Of a DNA stretch of 64,000 bases, positions 16,401 to 26,623 are shown piece after piece. Position 1 is the first letter of the stretch, and each line of letters opens with the position of its first letter. The translations under genes and the position numbers were made by a program. Under the pieces are notes generated by a model. That model had not been told where the DNA came from. It saw only the letters and a program-made list of their open reading frames with translations, and did not search any database. The DNA is taken from assembly GCF_900187325.1 (NCBI RefSeq), contig NZ_FZMZ01000005.1, forward strand, positions 248,001-312,000, in the 5' to 3' direction. The stretch comes from Virgibacillus ndiopensis. GTDB lineage: Bacteria > Bacillota > Bacilli > Bacillales > Amphibacillaceae.

Positions 16401-16994
16401 ATGAAGATAACCAAAGTTGAACGACAACGTTTATTAAAAGAAACTATTGAAGATACACCATTTATAACAGATGAAGAATTAGCAAAAATTTTCTCTGTAA
16501 GCATACAAACAATACGTCTTGATCGAATGGAACTTGCTATCCCAGAGCTTCGGGAACGTATTAAGACTGTTGCGACCTTTCAATGGAATGAAACAGTTAA
16601 GGCACTGCCATTAGATGAAGTCATTGGGGAAATTATAGATTTAGAATTAGACAAACGGGCAATTTCAATTTTAGTAATTAAAGAAGAGCATGTTTTTTCA
16701 CGCAATAATATTGCTCGTGGACATCATTTATTTGCCCAAGCAAACTCACTTGCAGTAGCTGTGATAGATGATGAACTAGCATTAACCGCTAAATCGGAAT
16801 TGAAATTCACACGTCAGGTTAAAGAAGGCGAACGTGTTGTGGCTAAGGCGTTTGTTGAAGAGGTAAACGATAATGGTTTAACAACTGTCCGTGTAGACAG
16901 TTTTGTTGATAATGAAGTTGTCTTTACCGGGTTATTTCATATGTACCGATCAAATGAACAAAGAGGGGATAGGCAACATGAGAATAGCAATTGA
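16401..16994 (+). CDS. fapR: Transcription factor FapR (malonyl-CoA-responsive lipid regulator)
   Basis: Repressor of fatty-acid and phospholipid synthesis genes, released from DNA by malonyl-CoA. The start is ATG at 16401; a GTG at 16386 is possible but adds residues without family support. The 197 residues have an N-terminal HTH ([20 protein letters not shown]) and a hotdog effector domain with [20 protein letters not shown]. It carries its own operator upstream and overlaps plsX by 17 nt. Confidence 0.95.
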   Translation: MKITKVERQRLLKETIEDTPFITDEELAKIFSVSIQTIRLDRMELAIPELRERIKTVATFQWNETVKALPLDEVIGEIIDLELDKRAISILVIKEEHVFSRNNIARGHHLFAQANSLAVAVIDDELALTAKSELKFTRQVKEGERVVAKAFVEEVNDNGLTTVRVDSFVDNEVVFTGLFHMYRSNEQRGDRQHENSN

Positions 16995-17985
16995 TGCCAT
17001 GGGAGGCGACCATGCTCCAAAAGAAATAGTGCTAGGTGCTATGGATGCTATTGCCAAAATTGATAACTTGAACATTACTCTAATTGGTGATGAAGAAAAA
17101 ATAAAATCATTTTTAACCAATACTAAAAATATCGATATTATTCATACTAATGAAATGATTACTGGAGAAGATGAACCGGTCAGAGCAGTTCGTCGCAAAA
17201 AAAATTCCTCGCTTGTATTGATGGCAAATGAAGTGAAGGAAGGTAAAGCTGATGCATGTATTTCCGCTGGGAATACTGGTGCTCTAATGAGTTCGGGGTT
17301 ATTTGTCGTTGGAAGAATTCCAGGAATTGATCGTCCTGCACTAAGCCCTACCTTACCAACAATCGATGAAAAAGGCTTTTTATTACTAGACGTTGGAGCA
17401 AATGTCGATGCAAAAGCACACCATCTTGTCCAGTATGCAATCATGGGTTCTATTTATACTGAAAAAGTACGATCAATCAAAAATCCAACAGTAGGTTTAT
17501 TAAATGTTGGAACAGAAGATGGTAAAGGAAATGACCTTACAAAAAAAGCATTCACAAAATTAAAGGATGCTCCAATTAATTTTATCGGAAACGTAGAAGC
17601 ACGTGACTTATTAGATGGTGCAGCAGATGTTGTTGTAACGGATGGGTTTAGTGGTAATATAACGCTAAAAACAATTGAAGGTACAGCATTGACAATGTTT
17701 ACGATGTTAAAACAAACATTTATGTCATCCTTGAAAACTAAAATTGCTGCTAGTATGGTAAAAAGTGATTTAAAAGGACTACAAGGGAAACTGGATTATT
17801 CTGAATATGGAGGTGCTGGTTTATTTGGTCTCGCTGCTCCAGTTATTAAAGCGCATGGATCATCAAACAGACGGGCAATTTTCAGTGCCATCAAGCAAGC
17901 CTGTCACATGATTGAGCACAATGTAACCGAAACGATTAAAACTACTATAGAGTCCATAGAAACAGTAAAGGGGGAGAACGAATGA
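16978..17985 (+). CDS. plsX: Acyl-ACP:phosphate acyltransferase PlsX
   Basis: Makes acyl-phosphate from acyl-ACP, feeding PlsY for phosphatidic acid synthesis. The start is ATG at 16978 within the 3' end of fapR, preceded by AGAGGGGA. The 335-residue product begins [14 protein letters not shown], the PlsX hallmark; [12 protein letters not shown] and DVGANVDAK follow. It ends with a 4-nt overlap with fabD. Confidence 0.96.
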   Translation: MRIAIDAMGGDHAPKEIVLGAMDAIAKIDNLNITLIGDEEKIKSFLTNTKNIDIIHTNEMITGEDEPVRAVRRKKNSSLVLMANEVKEGKADACISAGNTGALMSSGLFVVGRIPGIDRPALSPTLPTIDEKGFLLLDVGANVDAKAHHLVQYAIMGSIYTEKVRSIKNPTVGLLNVGTEDGKGNDLTKKAFTKLKDAPINFIGNVEARDLLDGAADVVVTDGFSGNITLKTIEGTALTMFTMLKQTFMSSLKTKIAASMVKSDLKGLQGKLDYSEYGGAGLFGLAAPVIKAHGSSNRRAIFSAIKQACHMIEHNVTETIKTTIESIETVKGENE

Positions 17986-18923
17986 AACGCGTAGCATTTA
18001 TGTTTCCTGGCCAGGGGTCACAAGCAGTTGGGATGGGGAAAGTTTTTTATGATAATTACCCAGATATAAAGGAACTGTATCAAGAGGCAGACCAACTATT
18101 AGATTTTTCATTAACGGAATTGATGTTTGAAGGTCCACAGGAAAAACTGACAGAAACCGAAAATGCGCAACCAGCACTATTATTGTCAAGTATCGCTGTG
18201 CATACATTACTTTTAAAAGAACAAATTCAACCTGTTATGGCAGTTGGACATAGTCTCGGTGAATACAGTGCATTAGTAGCGGCAGGAGCACTATCACTAG
18301 AAGATGCGCTACCATTAGTGGCAACACGTGGTAAATTGATGGAAGAGGCATTCCCGGCTGGTAAAGGATCAATGGCCGCAGTATTGGGTTTGTCACAAGA
18401 ACAAATTGAAACTGCATTACACGAAATGAATTCAGATGAAGTTGTTGATCTTGCTAATTTAAATTGTCCGGGACAAATTGTGATTTCAGGGTCAAAAGAG
18501 GGTATTGAACAGGCTATCCCTATATTAAAAGAGGCTGGTGCGAAACGCGTTTTGCCATTAAATGTTAGTGGGCCATTCCATTCCCGTTTAATGAAATCTG
18601 CAAACGAGGAATTTGCTAAAAAGCTTGACAAGGTATCGATAAATGAAGCCAGTATTCCAGTTTATGCAAATGTAACAGCATCTCCTGTTATCGATAATGA
18701 AGAAATAAAAGATTTATTAATCAAACAATTATATTCACCTGTTCGTTTTGAGGAGTCTATTCGTAACATGCTCGACGAAGGTGTAGACGCTTTTGTAGAA
18801 GTCGGAAATGGTAAAGTATTAAGTGGCCTAGTGAAAAAAATAAGCCGCAGAACACCAACGTTTGCGATTCAGGATCAAGAATCAATGGATAAGTTTATAA
18901 CTTGGTTTAAGGAGGAATCCTAA
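17982..18923 (+). CDS. fabD: Malonyl-CoA:ACP transacylase
   Basis: Loads malonyl groups onto ACP for fatty-acid elongation. It is 313 residues, with the N-terminal FPGQGSQ, the nucleophile Ser91 in GHSLGEYSA, and the catalytic His in GPFHSRLM. It overlaps plsX by 4 nt (ATGA) and fabG by 1 nt, typical of tightly coupled operon genes. Confidence 0.97.
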   Translation: MKRVAFMFPGQGSQAVGMGKVFYDNYPDIKELYQEADQLLDFSLTELMFEGPQEKLTETENAQPALLLSSIAVHTLLLKEQIQPVMAVGHSLGEYSALVAAGALSLEDALPLVATRGKLMEEAFPAGKGSMAAVLGLSQEQIETALHEMNSDEVVDLANLNCPGQIVISGSKEGIEQAIPILKEAGAKRVLPLNVSGPFHSRLMKSANEEFAKKLDKVSINEASIPVYANVTASPVIDNEEIKDLLIKQLYSPVRFEESIRNMLDEGVDAFVEVGNGKVLSGLVKKISRRTPTFAIQDQESMDKFITWFKEES

Positions 18924-19663
18924 TGTTAAAAGGGAAAAGCGCTCTAGTTACAGGTGCTTCACGTGGAATCGGTAAAGCGATAGCGCTAGAACTTGCGAAA
19001 CAAGGTGCCAATGTTGCTGTAAATTACGCAGGTAGTGAAGCAAAGGCACAAGCAGTTGTAGAGGAAATAGAAGGATTAGGTGTAAAAGCGTTTAAAATCC
19101 AAGCTGATGTAGCGAATGAAGCAAATGTAAAAGATATGGTAAAACAGGTGATTGGTGAGTTCGGGAGCCTAGATATTCTTGTTAATAATGCTGGAATTAC
19201 ACGTGACAACCTTTTAATGCGTATGAAAGAAGAGGAATTTGATCAAGTTATTAACACGAATTTAAAAGGTGTATTTGTTTGTACGAAAGCTGTTACTCGT
19301 CAAATGATGAAACAAAGAAGTGGCAAAATCGTAAACGTTGCATCGATTGTTGGTGTAAGTGGTAATCCGGGTCAAGCAAATTACGTTGCAGCTAAAGCTG
19401 GGGTTATTGGACTAACCAAATCCACTGCAAAAGAATTAGCGGCACGTAACATTTTCGTAAATGCTGTTGCGCCAGGATTTATCTCTACAGATATGACTGA
19501 TGAATTAACAGACGAACAACGTGAAGGTATGCTAACTATGATTCCACTAGCAAAATTAGGCGAAGCAGAGGACGTAGCAAAAGTAGTCCGCTTCCTAGCC
19601 TCAAATGATTCAAATTATATAACTGGACAAACTATTCATGTAGATGGTGGAATGGTGATGTAA
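18923..19663 (+). CDS. fabG: 3-oxoacyl-ACP reductase
   Basis: NADPH-dependent reductase of the fatty-acid cycle. A classical 246-residue [11 protein letters not shown] (10-17), NNAG (88-91), Ser141, Tyr154 and Lys158 of the catalytic set, and the C-terminal [17 protein letters not shown] precedes the ATG. Confidence 0.97.
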   Translation: MLKGKSALVTGASRGIGKAIALELAKQGANVAVNYAGSEAKAQAVVEEIEGLGVKAFKIQADVANEANVKDMVKQVIGEFGSLDILVNNAGITRDNLLMRMKEEEFDQVINTNLKGVFVCTKAVTRQMMKQRSGKIVNVASIVGVSGNPGQANYVAAKAGVIGLTKSTAKELAARNIFVNAVAPGFISTDMTDELTDEQREGMLTMIPLAKLGEAEDVAKVVRFLASNDSNYITGQTIHVDGGMVM

Positions 19664-19667
19664 AAAC

Positions 19668-19694
19668 GAAAAGCGAAGCGGACTTGCCCAGCAA
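19668..19694. repeat. Short fragment of the intergenic repeat found downstream of acpP
   Basis: Starting GAAAAGCGAAGCGGACTTGC, this 27-bp stretch after the fabG stop repeats the first bases of the full element at 19969-20088 (two mismatches). Only the 5' arm remains, so acpP is flanked on both sides by pieces of the same repeat. Confidence 0.7.
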
Positions 19695-19729
19695 CAATTA
19701 ATATTCCATTTGAAAGGAGGTGAAGTATT

Positions 19730-19966
19730 GTGGCAGACGTATTTGATCGTGTAAAAGATATTATCGTTGATCGTCTTGATGTTGAAGAGTCTAAAGTAAC
19801 AATGGAAGCTTCTTTTAAAGATGACCTTGAAGCTGATTCTTTAGACGTTGTTGAGCTTGTTATGGAGCTTGAAGATGAATTTGACATGGAAATTGCTGAC
19901 GAAGATGCAGAAAAAATTAATACTGTTGGTGATGCTGTTAATTACATAAACAGTACACAGTCCTAA
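19730..19966 (+). CDS. acpP: Acyl carrier protein
   Basis: A 78-residue acidic carrier protein of fatty-acid and phospholipid synthesis. It starts with GTG (MADVFDRV) after AAAGGAGGTG. Ser37 in [13 protein letters not shown] is the phosphopantetheine site. The usual DLGADSL reads DLEADSL here, so the normally conserved Gly three residues before the Ser is Glu; the rest of helix II is standard. It lies between two repeat pieces. Confidence 0.96.
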   Translation: MADVFDRVKDIIVDRLDVEESKVTMEASFKDDLEADSLDVVELVMELEDEFDMEIADEDAEKINTVGDAVNYINSTQS

Positions 19967-19968
19967 TA

Positions 19969-20088
19969 CAAAAGCGAAGCGGGCTTGTCCAGCTGCGAAA
20001 AGCATCGACAAGGGACCGTAAAGCGGTTTGGCGCTCGAAGTGTCACTTGTCTATGTCTTGTAGCCGCTAGCCCGCGCGGAGCTAGATG
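19969..20088. repeat. Structured intergenic repeat element, complete copy
   Basis: A 120-bp GC-richer block between acpP and rnc. Outer arms GCGGGCT (19979-19985) and AGCCCGC (20069-20075) pair. An inner helix is CATCGACAAG (20003-20012) with CTTGTCTATG (20046-20055), and a third is AGCG/CGCT around GTTTGG. The loop bases GGGACCGTAAAGC and AAGTGTC recur in the copy at 28141-28223, where the helices are kept by compensating base changes. It has no coding potential. Confidence 0.75.
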
Positions 20089-20126
20089 TTACTACAATAA
20101 TATCTCATTGTTAATTATATTAATAT

Positions 20127-20153
20127 GAAAGTCTCGCAAATTGCGAGGCTTTC
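20127..20153 (+). terminator. Intrinsic terminator of the fapR-acpP operon
   Basis: GAAAGTCTCGC pairs with GCGAGGCTTTC across AAATT, followed by a T-rich tract (ATATATTTTT). Confidence 0.82.
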
Positions 20154-20207
20154 GATATATTTTTGTATGAAAGAACTTATCTCAAATGACAGAGTAGGTG
20201 GCACAAT

Positions 20208-20891
20208 ATGGACGTTGCAAAATTAGAAAAACAACTGAATATCAAGTTTAACAACCATGACTTGATTAAGCAGGCTTTCACACATTCATCTTATGTGAAT
20301 GAGCATCGGGAAGAGACATTTTCGGATAATGAGCGCTTAGAATTTTTAGGAGATGCAGTATTGGAATTAGGCGTTTCGCAATATTTGTATCGAAACAATC
20401 CAACTATGGCTGAAGGAGAAATGACTAAATTACGTGCATCAATTGTATGTGAGCCCTCATTAAATAATTTTGCTCGTGATTTACAATTTGGTGATTACAT
20501 CTTGCTTGGCAGGGGTGAAGAACAGACTGGTGGACGTTCTAGACCAGCTCTACTGGCAGATGCGTTTGAAGCATTTCTTGGGGCATTGTATTTGGATCAA
20601 GGTTTTGACGTTTCATTACAATTCCTTACTAATTATGTTTTTCCGAAAATAAGTACAGGTGCTTTTTCGCATGCGATGGATTATAAAAGTCAGCTGCAGG
20701 AATTAGTTCAACAATATAGAAATTCTACGATAGAATATAACATTGTGGAAGAAAAAGGACCTTCACATGATAGAGAGTTTGTTTCACAAGTATTAATTAA
20801 AGGTGAAGTCTCTGGTAAAGGAATTGGTCGTACGAAAAAAGAAGCAGAACAACGCGCGGCGAAGCAAGCGTTGGATACGTTTAATGATTGA
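20208..20891 (+). CDS. rnc: Ribonuclease III
   Basis: Double-strand-specific endoribonuclease for rRNA, scRNA and mRNA processing. It is 227 residues, with the signature [14 protein letters not shown] (41-54), the second acidic site near [13 protein letters not shown], and a C-terminal dsRNA-binding domain (about 157-227) ending with [13 protein letters not shown]. In B. subtilis rnc is followed by smc; here a UPF0435 gene and repeats intervene. Confidence 0.97.
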   Translation: MDVAKLEKQLNIKFNNHDLIKQAFTHSSYVNEHREETFSDNERLEFLGDAVLELGVSQYLYRNNPTMAEGEMTKLRASIVCEPSLNNFARDLQFGDYILLGRGEEQTGGRSRPALLADAFEAFLGALYLDQGFDVSLQFLTNYVFPKISTGAFSHAMDYKSQLQELVQQYRNSTIEYNIVEEKGPSHDREFVSQVLIKGEVSGKGIGRTKKEAEQRAAKQALDTFND

Positions 20892-20907
20892 TTAATTGAA
20901 TAAGAAC

Positions 20908-21001
20908 AAAAAAAGACTGGTCTTCAGATGTTGGAAAATGTACTGACCCTCAAAAGTTAGATTAAAAACCTTTTGAGGGTCACATCGAAAACAGTCTTTT
21001 T
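20908..21001. terminator. Nested hairpin, bidirectional terminator between rnc and the UPF0435 gene
   Basis: The outer helix AAAAAAAGACTG (20908-20919) pairs with CAGTCTTTTT (20992-21001) and has A- and T-runs suited to termination both ways. Inside it sits a perfect 12-bp stem, GACCCTCAAAAG (20945-20956) with CTTTTGAGGGTC (20970-20981). Confidence 0.7.
20938..20985. mobile_element. Possible solitary end of an IS3-family (IS150-like) element
   Basis: ATGTACTGACCCTCAAAAGT followed by a TTAGATTAAAA tract and then CTTTTGAGGGTCA resembles the terminal inverted repeat and hairpin of IS150-group elements in Bacillaceae (TGACCCC-AAAAGTTAGA type). No transposase remains. The match is from memory and the sequence may simply be a terminator stem. 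Confidence 0.35.
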
Positions 21002-21011
21002 CAATTAATAG

Positions 21012-21236
21012 TTATGCCTTCCTCACAGACCGCAATTCATCTATAAAAGCCTGTGTCTCAGAAGCACTCAAACTTCCTTTTTGCTTAATCATGTCATACA
21101 TAAATTTTAACTCATCGTATTTTTCCAAATCATAATCTTCAGGATCCATAATGGTACGGTTTACCACATTTAAACGTTCCGCTAATTCGTCTAGAATAAT
21201 CTTTAAGTTTTCTTGTGAAGGATTTTCTAATCTCAT
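21012..21236 (-). CDS. UPF0435 (DUF1128) family protein, YfkK-like
   Basis: A small 74-residue protein. The start is the ATG at 21236 with GAGGTG upstream; the longer open frame to 21326 has no site. The pattern LDELAERLNVVNRTIMDPEDY, then YDELKFMYDMIKQKGSLSASE and a final ELRSVRKA matches B. subtilis YfkK (UPF0435). The function is unknown; it is predicted helical and cytosolic. It is not between rnc and smc in B. subtilis, so it has been moved or inserted here. Confidence 0.85.
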   Translation of the reverse strand: MRLENPSQENLKIILDELAERLNVVNRTIMDPEDYDLEKYDELKFMYDMIKQKGSLSASETQAFIDELRSVRKA

Positions 21237-21643
21237 ATCTACACCTCGCCATTTTATTTTAGTGTGTGTTCTAATCGTTTGTTGCTTTTGTATAACAGAA
21301 AGAGCTTTTTCAGATGCACAAAGCATTCAGAATACACAGAAACTCCATCGAGAATAGTGATTAGAAGAGCTTCTACAGAATGTTTGAGGAAGCTCGCAGG
21401 TTACCCGTAGGAGAGCAAAATGTATGCTGTCCGCGGCTAGATAACAACAAACGATAAAAAAAGAGCTTTATTTTAAACAAGAAAAGCTTATGTATAAAGC
21501 CTCTAAATCAATCCCCGCTCTTCTTTTGTTACACTGTTTATGATAAAATAAATGCGGTAAAAAGCCAAATTTATTTTTGGCTTGATAAAATGGACGGCGG
21601 TTTGTGATATTGGCACAAGACTCGGGTTGATAGGAGAATGTAT
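21237..21643. other. 407-bp intergenic region upstream of smc with a degenerate repeat
   Basis: No gene seen. About 21365-21445 is GC-richer and structured: AGGAGAGC and GCTGTCC flank AAAATGTAT, and CCGTAGG/CCGCGG arms surround it. It resembles hairpin-forming intergenic repeats of Bacillaceae but no second copy lies in the window. The smc promoter is probably near TTGTTA/TATGATAAAAT at about 21526-21549, but spacing is not convincing. Confidence 0.45.
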
Positions 21644-24600
21644 ATGTATTTAAAACGGTTAGAAAGTGTGGGCTTTAAGTCATTTGCAGAACGAATTAAT
21701 GTGGATTTTGTTCCAGGAGTTACTGCAGTGGTTGGTCCAAACGGGAGCGGGAAGAGTAATATTACCGATGCGTTGCGCTGGGTGCTTGGTGAGCAATCTG
21801 CGAGATCATTACGTGGGTCGAAAATGGAAGATATCATTTTCCAAGGCAGTGATACAAGAAAACCGTTGAATGTAGCTGAAGTAACAATTGTCCTGGATAA
21901 CTCGGACAAAGCAGTACCGCTTGATTACGAAGAAGTTAGTGTAACTAGACGTGTTTACCGTTCCGGTGATAGTGAATTTTATATTAATAAACAATCATGT
22001 AGGTTAAAAGATATTGTCGATTTATTTATGGATTCAGGACTTGGTCGCGAGGCGTTTTCAATTATTAGCCAAGGGAAAGTTGAAGAAATTTTAAGTTCCA
22101 AGGCTGAAGAGCGCAGGACCATCTTTGAAGAGGCAGCTGGTGTTTTAAAATATAAGCAACGTAAAAAGAAGGCGGAGTATAAGTTAGCCGAAACACAAGA
22201 GAATTTAAATAGAGTAGAAGATATCATACATGAAATTGAACAGCAGATTGATCCTTTAGAGCAACAGGCTGAAACAGCAAAGGAATACCTTAAACAAAAA
22301 GATCGATTGAAAGAACAGGAAGTATCGCTACTAATAGCTGAAATTGAGCAGCTTCACGAAGAATGGCAGTCATTACTTGCCGATATCGATAAAGAGAAAA
22401 TGAATGAAATTGAATTAAAAACGATAATTCAACAAAAAGAAGCAAAGCTTGAGAATGAGCGTCAGCATATACAGGAGCTTGATGAACAAATTGATACATT
22501 ACAGACAAAATTGCTGTCCTTAACACAGGAGTTAGAACAACATGAAGGTAGAAAGCAAGTTTTAAATGAACGAATAAAACACTTTGCTGAAAATAAGGCC
22601 GAACTGGAAACACAGCAAAATGAAGCCTCTGATAGAATGGAAAGGATAAAGAATGAACTAACAGAGGAGAAGGCGAAATTATCGGATATTACAGCGAAAC
22701 GAAATGAAACAAAACAAATCGTTCAGCAGATAGAAGCGAAACTAACAACAGAAAAAGAAAATATTGCAGACCAAATTGAAGAATTGAAAACGGAATATAT
22801 TGAGTATCTGAACAATCAGGCGGCAAAACGGAATGAGAAGCAATCGATTGGACAACAATTACAACAAATATCAGTGAAAAAAGATAGACAAGCAGAGAAG
22901 TTTAGTGATCTTTTAACTTCCCGAGATGAATTAGATCAAAAACAGAAGCATACAAATAATGACCTTCTAAAACAACAGCAACAATTTCAAGATAAAGAAA
23001 TTTCAATTAAACAATTAAAAGGTGAATTGGATCATAATAGAAAACTTTTTCAAGAGTCACAGACAAAGCTTTATCAAGGGTATCAATATTTAGAGAAATT
23101 AAAGTCAAAAAAAGAAATGCTCGAAGAAATGAAAGAAGATTTTCAAGGATTCTTTTTCGGTGTTAAAGAGGTGCTAAGAGCGAGAGAAGAACGTAAGCTT
23201 GAAGCAATTCATGGCGCCGTTATTGAATTGGTTGACGTACCAAAGGAATATATAACCGCAATTGAAACGGTATTAGGTGGCCAAGCACAACATATTGTTG
23301 TTCAAGATGATGTGGCAGCAAGAAAAGCAATTGCTTGGTTAAAGAAGAACAACAAAGGCCGCGCGACATTTTTACCATTAGGCTCAATCCAGCCTAGATA
23401 TATAACAAAAGATGTTCTTGCAAAAGTGGAAAACCATCAAGGATATGTTGGAATTGCAGCAAACTTAATTTCATGTGATGAAAAATTTAAAAAGGCAATT
23501 GACCATTTAATGGGTCATGTTGTAATAGCTAAAACCTTAAAAGATGCTAACGAAATTGCTAAAATCGTTATGCGGAGATATCGAATCGTCACTTTAGATG
23601 GAGATGTAGTAAATCCCGGTGGATCAATGTCTGGTGGAGCTCAAAAGAAAACGAACCAATCTTTGTTTACTAGGGATAAGGATTTACAGGAGATTACGAT
23701 AAAGTTGGACGAATTTCAAGAGAAAGCAATAACCTTTGAAAATAAAGTAAAAGAACAAAAACAAACGATTGAAAAGCAGGAAGCGAACTTAGAAACGCAA
23801 CAAAATGAGCTGACTATTGAACAGCAAGCTTTACAAAAATTACAATCAGAACATAACGAAATAGAATTAAAACTAGCCCAATTAAATGAAAATCTTACGC
23901 TATATGATCAAGATAAACAACAATTTGATTCAGATACTGATGAATTACAAAAACGAGATTTTAAGCTGTCAGAAGAATTAAGTGAGATTGAACGCCACTT
24001 AACATCAATCCAAAAACAAATTGATGAATTAAGCGAACAAGATTCACAATTTAAAGAGAATCAGGAACAATTACAGCATGAATTCCATCAATATCAAGTC
24101 ACATTGGCAGAACAGGAAGAACGTTTAAAAAGTCAGCGTGAGAAAACAAACGGACTACAATCACAGGTAGATGAACTAAACGGACAATATGATCAGTTTA
24201 CACAACGACTAGAGGAACTAGTAGAACTTAAACAAAGCGAGGTTACTGAAGAGGAAATTGACGAACAAATAAAGGAAAAGCAAGTGGCTAAAGATAAAAT
24301 CACAGCTGAGATTCAACAAAAACGGGCAGATAGATCTGAACGGACACAGCTAATTCAAGATCAAGAGCGAGAATTAAAAGAAGAAAATAAAAAACATCAG
24401 GACTATATACAAGTTATACAAAGAAAAGAGGTACGAGCAAATCGACTTGATGTTGATCTTGAAAATCGCTTATCACACCTACAGAACGAATATACATTGA
24501 CTTTCGAACGGGCAAAAGAAACGTATAAAAAGGCTACGGATACAGAACAAGCCAAGAATAATGTAAAACAGATTAAACAATCGATTGAGCGACTGGGAAC

Positions 24601-25210
24601 TGTCAATCTTGGTGCAATTGATGAATATGAGCGTATTTCCGAGCGGTATACATTCCTTTCTGCACAAAGGGATGATCTCGTTCAAGCGAAACAAACATTG
24701 CATACTGTCATCGGTGAGATGGATGAAGAAATGGAGAATCGTTTTGAAACAACCTTTTCTGCAATTAAGGCTGAATTTGAAATTGTGTTTAAAGAGTTAT
24801 TCGGTGGTGGACGTGCAGAATTGAAATTAACTGATCCGAAAAATTTACTTGAAACAGGTGTGGATATCGTTGCAGAACCACCAGGGAAAAAATTGCAGCA
24901 CCTAGGATTATTGTCAGGTGGGGAACGGGCATTAACCGCCATTGCTCTGTTATTTGCCATTTTACGTGTTCGACCGGTACCATTCTGTGTACTTGATGAA
25001 GTAGAAGCTGCTCTTGATGAAGCAAATGTTGCACGCTTTGCCAAATATGTAAAAGTATATAGTGAGCACACACAATTTATTGTGATTACACACCGTAAAG
25101 GTACAATGGAAGAAGCGGATGTACTTTATGGAGTTACCATGCAGGAGTCAGGGGTCTCACGTTTAGTTTCTGTTCGTCTTGAAGATACAAAAGAATTAGT
25201 TAAAGCTTAA
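21644..25210 (+). CDS. smc: Chromosome partition protein SMC
   Basis: ATPase that compacts and resolves chromosomes with ScpA/ScpB. The start is ATG at 21644: AGGAG is 7 nt away, whereas the ATG at 21638 is only 1 nt from it. The 1188 residues match the family. Walker A GPNGSGKSN (31-39) is followed by long coiled coils (about 165-500 and 665-1030), a hinge (about 510-660, with the Gly-rich GGSMSGGA after it), the ABC signature LSGGERAL and the Walker B CVLDEVEAALDE. ftsY follows after 18 nt. Confidence 0.98.
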   Translation: MYLKRLESVGFKSFAERINVDFVPGVTAVVGPNGSGKSNITDALRWVLGEQSARSLRGSKMEDIIFQGSDTRKPLNVAEVTIVLDNSDKAVPLDYEEVSVTRRVYRSGDSEFYINKQSCRLKDIVDLFMDSGLGREAFSIISQGKVEEILSSKAEERRTIFEEAAGVLKYKQRKKKAEYKLAETQENLNRVEDIIHEIEQQIDPLEQQAETAKEYLKQKDRLKEQEVSLLIAEIEQLHEEWQSLLADIDKEKMNEIELKTIIQQKEAKLENERQHIQELDEQIDTLQTKLLSLTQELEQHEGRKQVLNERIKHFAENKAELETQQNEASDRMERIKNELTEEKAKLSDITAKRNETKQIVQQIEAKLTTEKENIADQIEELKTEYIEYLNNQAAKRNEKQSIGQQLQQISVKKDRQAEKFSDLLTSRDELDQKQKHTNNDLLKQQQQFQDKEISIKQLKGELDHNRKLFQESQTKLYQGYQYLEKLKSKKEMLEEMKEDFQGFFFGVKEVLRAREERKLEAIHGAVIELVDVPKEYITAIETVLGGQAQHIVVQDDVAARKAIAWLKKNNKGRATFLPLGSIQPRYITKDVLAKVENHQGYVGIAANLISCDEKFKKAIDHLMGHVVIAKTLKDANEIAKIVMRRYRIVTLDGDVVNPGGSMSGGAQKKTNQSLFTRDKDLQEITIKLDEFQEKAITFENKVKEQKQTIEKQEANLETQQNELTIEQQALQKLQSEHNEIELKLAQLNENLTLYDQDKQQFDSDTDELQKRDFKLSEELSEIERHLTSIQKQIDELSEQDSQFKENQEQLQHEFHQYQVTLAEQEERLKSQREKTNGLQSQVDELNGQYDQFTQRLEELVELKQSEVTEEEIDEQIKEKQVAKDKITAEIQQKRADRSERTQLIQDQERELKEENKKHQDYIQVIQRKEVRANRLDVDLENRLSHLQNEYTLTFERAKETYKKATDTEQAKNNVKQIKQSIERLGTVNLGAIDEYERISERYTFLSAQRDDLVQAKQTLHTVIGEMDEEMENRFETTFSAIKAEFEIVFKELFGGGRAELKLTDPKNLLETGVDIVAEPPGKKLQHLGLLSGGERALTAIALLFAILRVRPVPFCVLDEVEAALDEANVARFAKYVKVYSEHTQFIVITHRKGTMEEADVLYGVTMQESGVSRLVSVRLEDTKELVKA

Positions 25211-25228
25211 ATGAAGGGATAGAATGCT

Positions 25229-26224
25229 ATGGGTTTCATGGATAAGTTAAAAAATAAATTCAAACAAAATGACAAAGAAGAAGTGTCAACGAAATATAAA
25301 GAAGGCATGGCTAAAACAAGAAATTCATTTTCTGGAAAAATTAATGACCTAATTGCCCGCTACCGCAAAGTTGATGAGGATTTCTTTGAGGAATTGGAAG
25401 AAGTGTTAATTTCAGCAGACGTTGGTGTTACGACAGTCATGGATTTAATTGATGAGTTGAAAATGGAAGTAAAACGCCAAAACATTAAAGACACAAAGGA
25501 AGTTAAGGAAGTCATCTCTGAAAAGCTAGTTGAAATCTATTATGGTGACGATGATGAAGAAATGGAAGAATTAAATATCCAGGAAAACAATTTAACCGTT
25601 ATTTTAGTTGTGGGTGTAAATGGAGTTGGTAAGACAACGTCAATTGGGAAAATGGCGCATAAATTGAAAGAGGAAGGAAAGAAAGTTGTATTAGCTGCGG
25701 GTGATACTTTCCGTGCAGGTGCAATTGAACAGCTTGAAGTGTGGGGCGAACGCGCTGAAGTTGATGTGATTAAACAGAGTGCCGGTAGTGACCCGGCTGC
25801 CGTTATTTTCGATGGTATCAAAGCAGCCAAGTCACGTGATGCTGATGTACTATTATGTGACACAGCTGGAAGGCTACAAAATAAAGTAAACCTAATGAAC
25901 GAGCTATCTAAAGTAAAACGTGTTATTGAAAAAGAAATTCCTGGTGCACCACATGAAGTATTGCTCGTGTTAGATGCGACAACAGGTCAAAATGCTATGA
26001 GTCAGGCAAAAACATTTTCAGAGGCTACTGATGTCTCAGGGATTGTCTTAACGAAGCTTGACGGTACTGCAAAAGGTGGTATTGTGCTTGCGATTCGTAA
26101 TGAATTAAATATTCCTGTTAAATTTGTAGGGCTAGGTGAGCAGGTAACTGATTTACAAGCGTTTAATGCACATGCTTTTGTATACGGGTTGTTTGCCGAT
26201 TTGCTTGAAGAAAGCGATGAATAA
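25229..26224 (+). CDS. ftsY: Signal recognition particle receptor FtsY
   Basis: SRP receptor GTPase that docks ribosome-nascent chain complexes at the membrane. It is 331 residues, with a short basic N-terminus instead of the long acidic A domain, an N domain to about 115, then G1 GVNGVGKTT (129-137), the DTAGR motif, TKLDGTAKGG and a C-terminal FVYGLFADL. It works with Ffh, encoded just downstream. Confidence 0.97.
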   Translation: MGFMDKLKNKFKQNDKEEVSTKYKEGMAKTRNSFSGKINDLIARYRKVDEDFFEELEEVLISADVGVTTVMDLIDELKMEVKRQNIKDTKEVKEVISEKLVEIYYGDDDEEMEELNIQENNLTVILVVGVNGVGKTTSIGKMAHKLKEEGKKVVLAAGDTFRAGAIEQLEVWGERAEVDVIKQSAGSDPAAVIFDGIKAAKSRDADVLLCDTAGRLQNKVNLMNELSKVKRVIEKEIPGAPHEVLLVLDATTGQNAMSQAKTFSEATDVSGIVLTKLDGTAKGGIVLAIRNELNIPVKFVGLGEQVTDLQAFNAHAFVYGLFADLLEESDE

Positions 26225-26280
26225 TGGTACTATAATTTGTAAAGGTATTTCACTTAACACGTTTATGAGGGGTGGATGGA

Positions 26281-26610
26281 TTGCTGGACAAGACAACGCG
26301 AGTTAATTATTTATTTGATTTTTATCAAGCATTATTAACCCCCAAGCAACGAAGCTACATGGAAATGTATTATTTAGAGGACTATTCACTTGGTGAGATA
26401 TCCGAATTATCGCAAGTGTCGAGACAAGCGGTATATGATAATATTAAACGTACAGAATCTATGCTTGATTCTTATGAAAAGAAATTGCACTTATACGAAA
26501 AGTTTGAGAAGCGTGCAGATCTGTTAGAAAAGATTGAACAATCGCTAGTAGAAGACAAGACTAATAATGAATTATTAAGCATGATAAATCAATTAAAAGA
26601 ATTAGATTAG
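26281..26610 (+). CDS. ylxM: YlxM, SRP-associated helix-turn-helix protein
   Basis: A small UPF0122 protein encoded next to ffh in Gram-positives; reported to influence SRP GTPase activity in streptococci. The start is set at TTG 26281 ([15 protein letters not shown]), matching B. subtilis YlxM and following AGGGGTGG; a GTG at 26272 overlaps that site. The 109 residues contain a sigma-region-4-like HTH ([21 protein letters not shown]-type segment, about residues 38-58) and a helical tail. Confidence 0.9.
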   Translation: MLDKTTRVNYLFDFYQALLTPKQRSYMEMYYLEDYSLGEISELSQVSRQAVYDNIKRTESMLDSYEKKLHLYEKFEKRADLLEKIEQSLVEDKTNNELLSMINQLKELD

Positions 26611-26623
26611 GGGGACACCTTCT

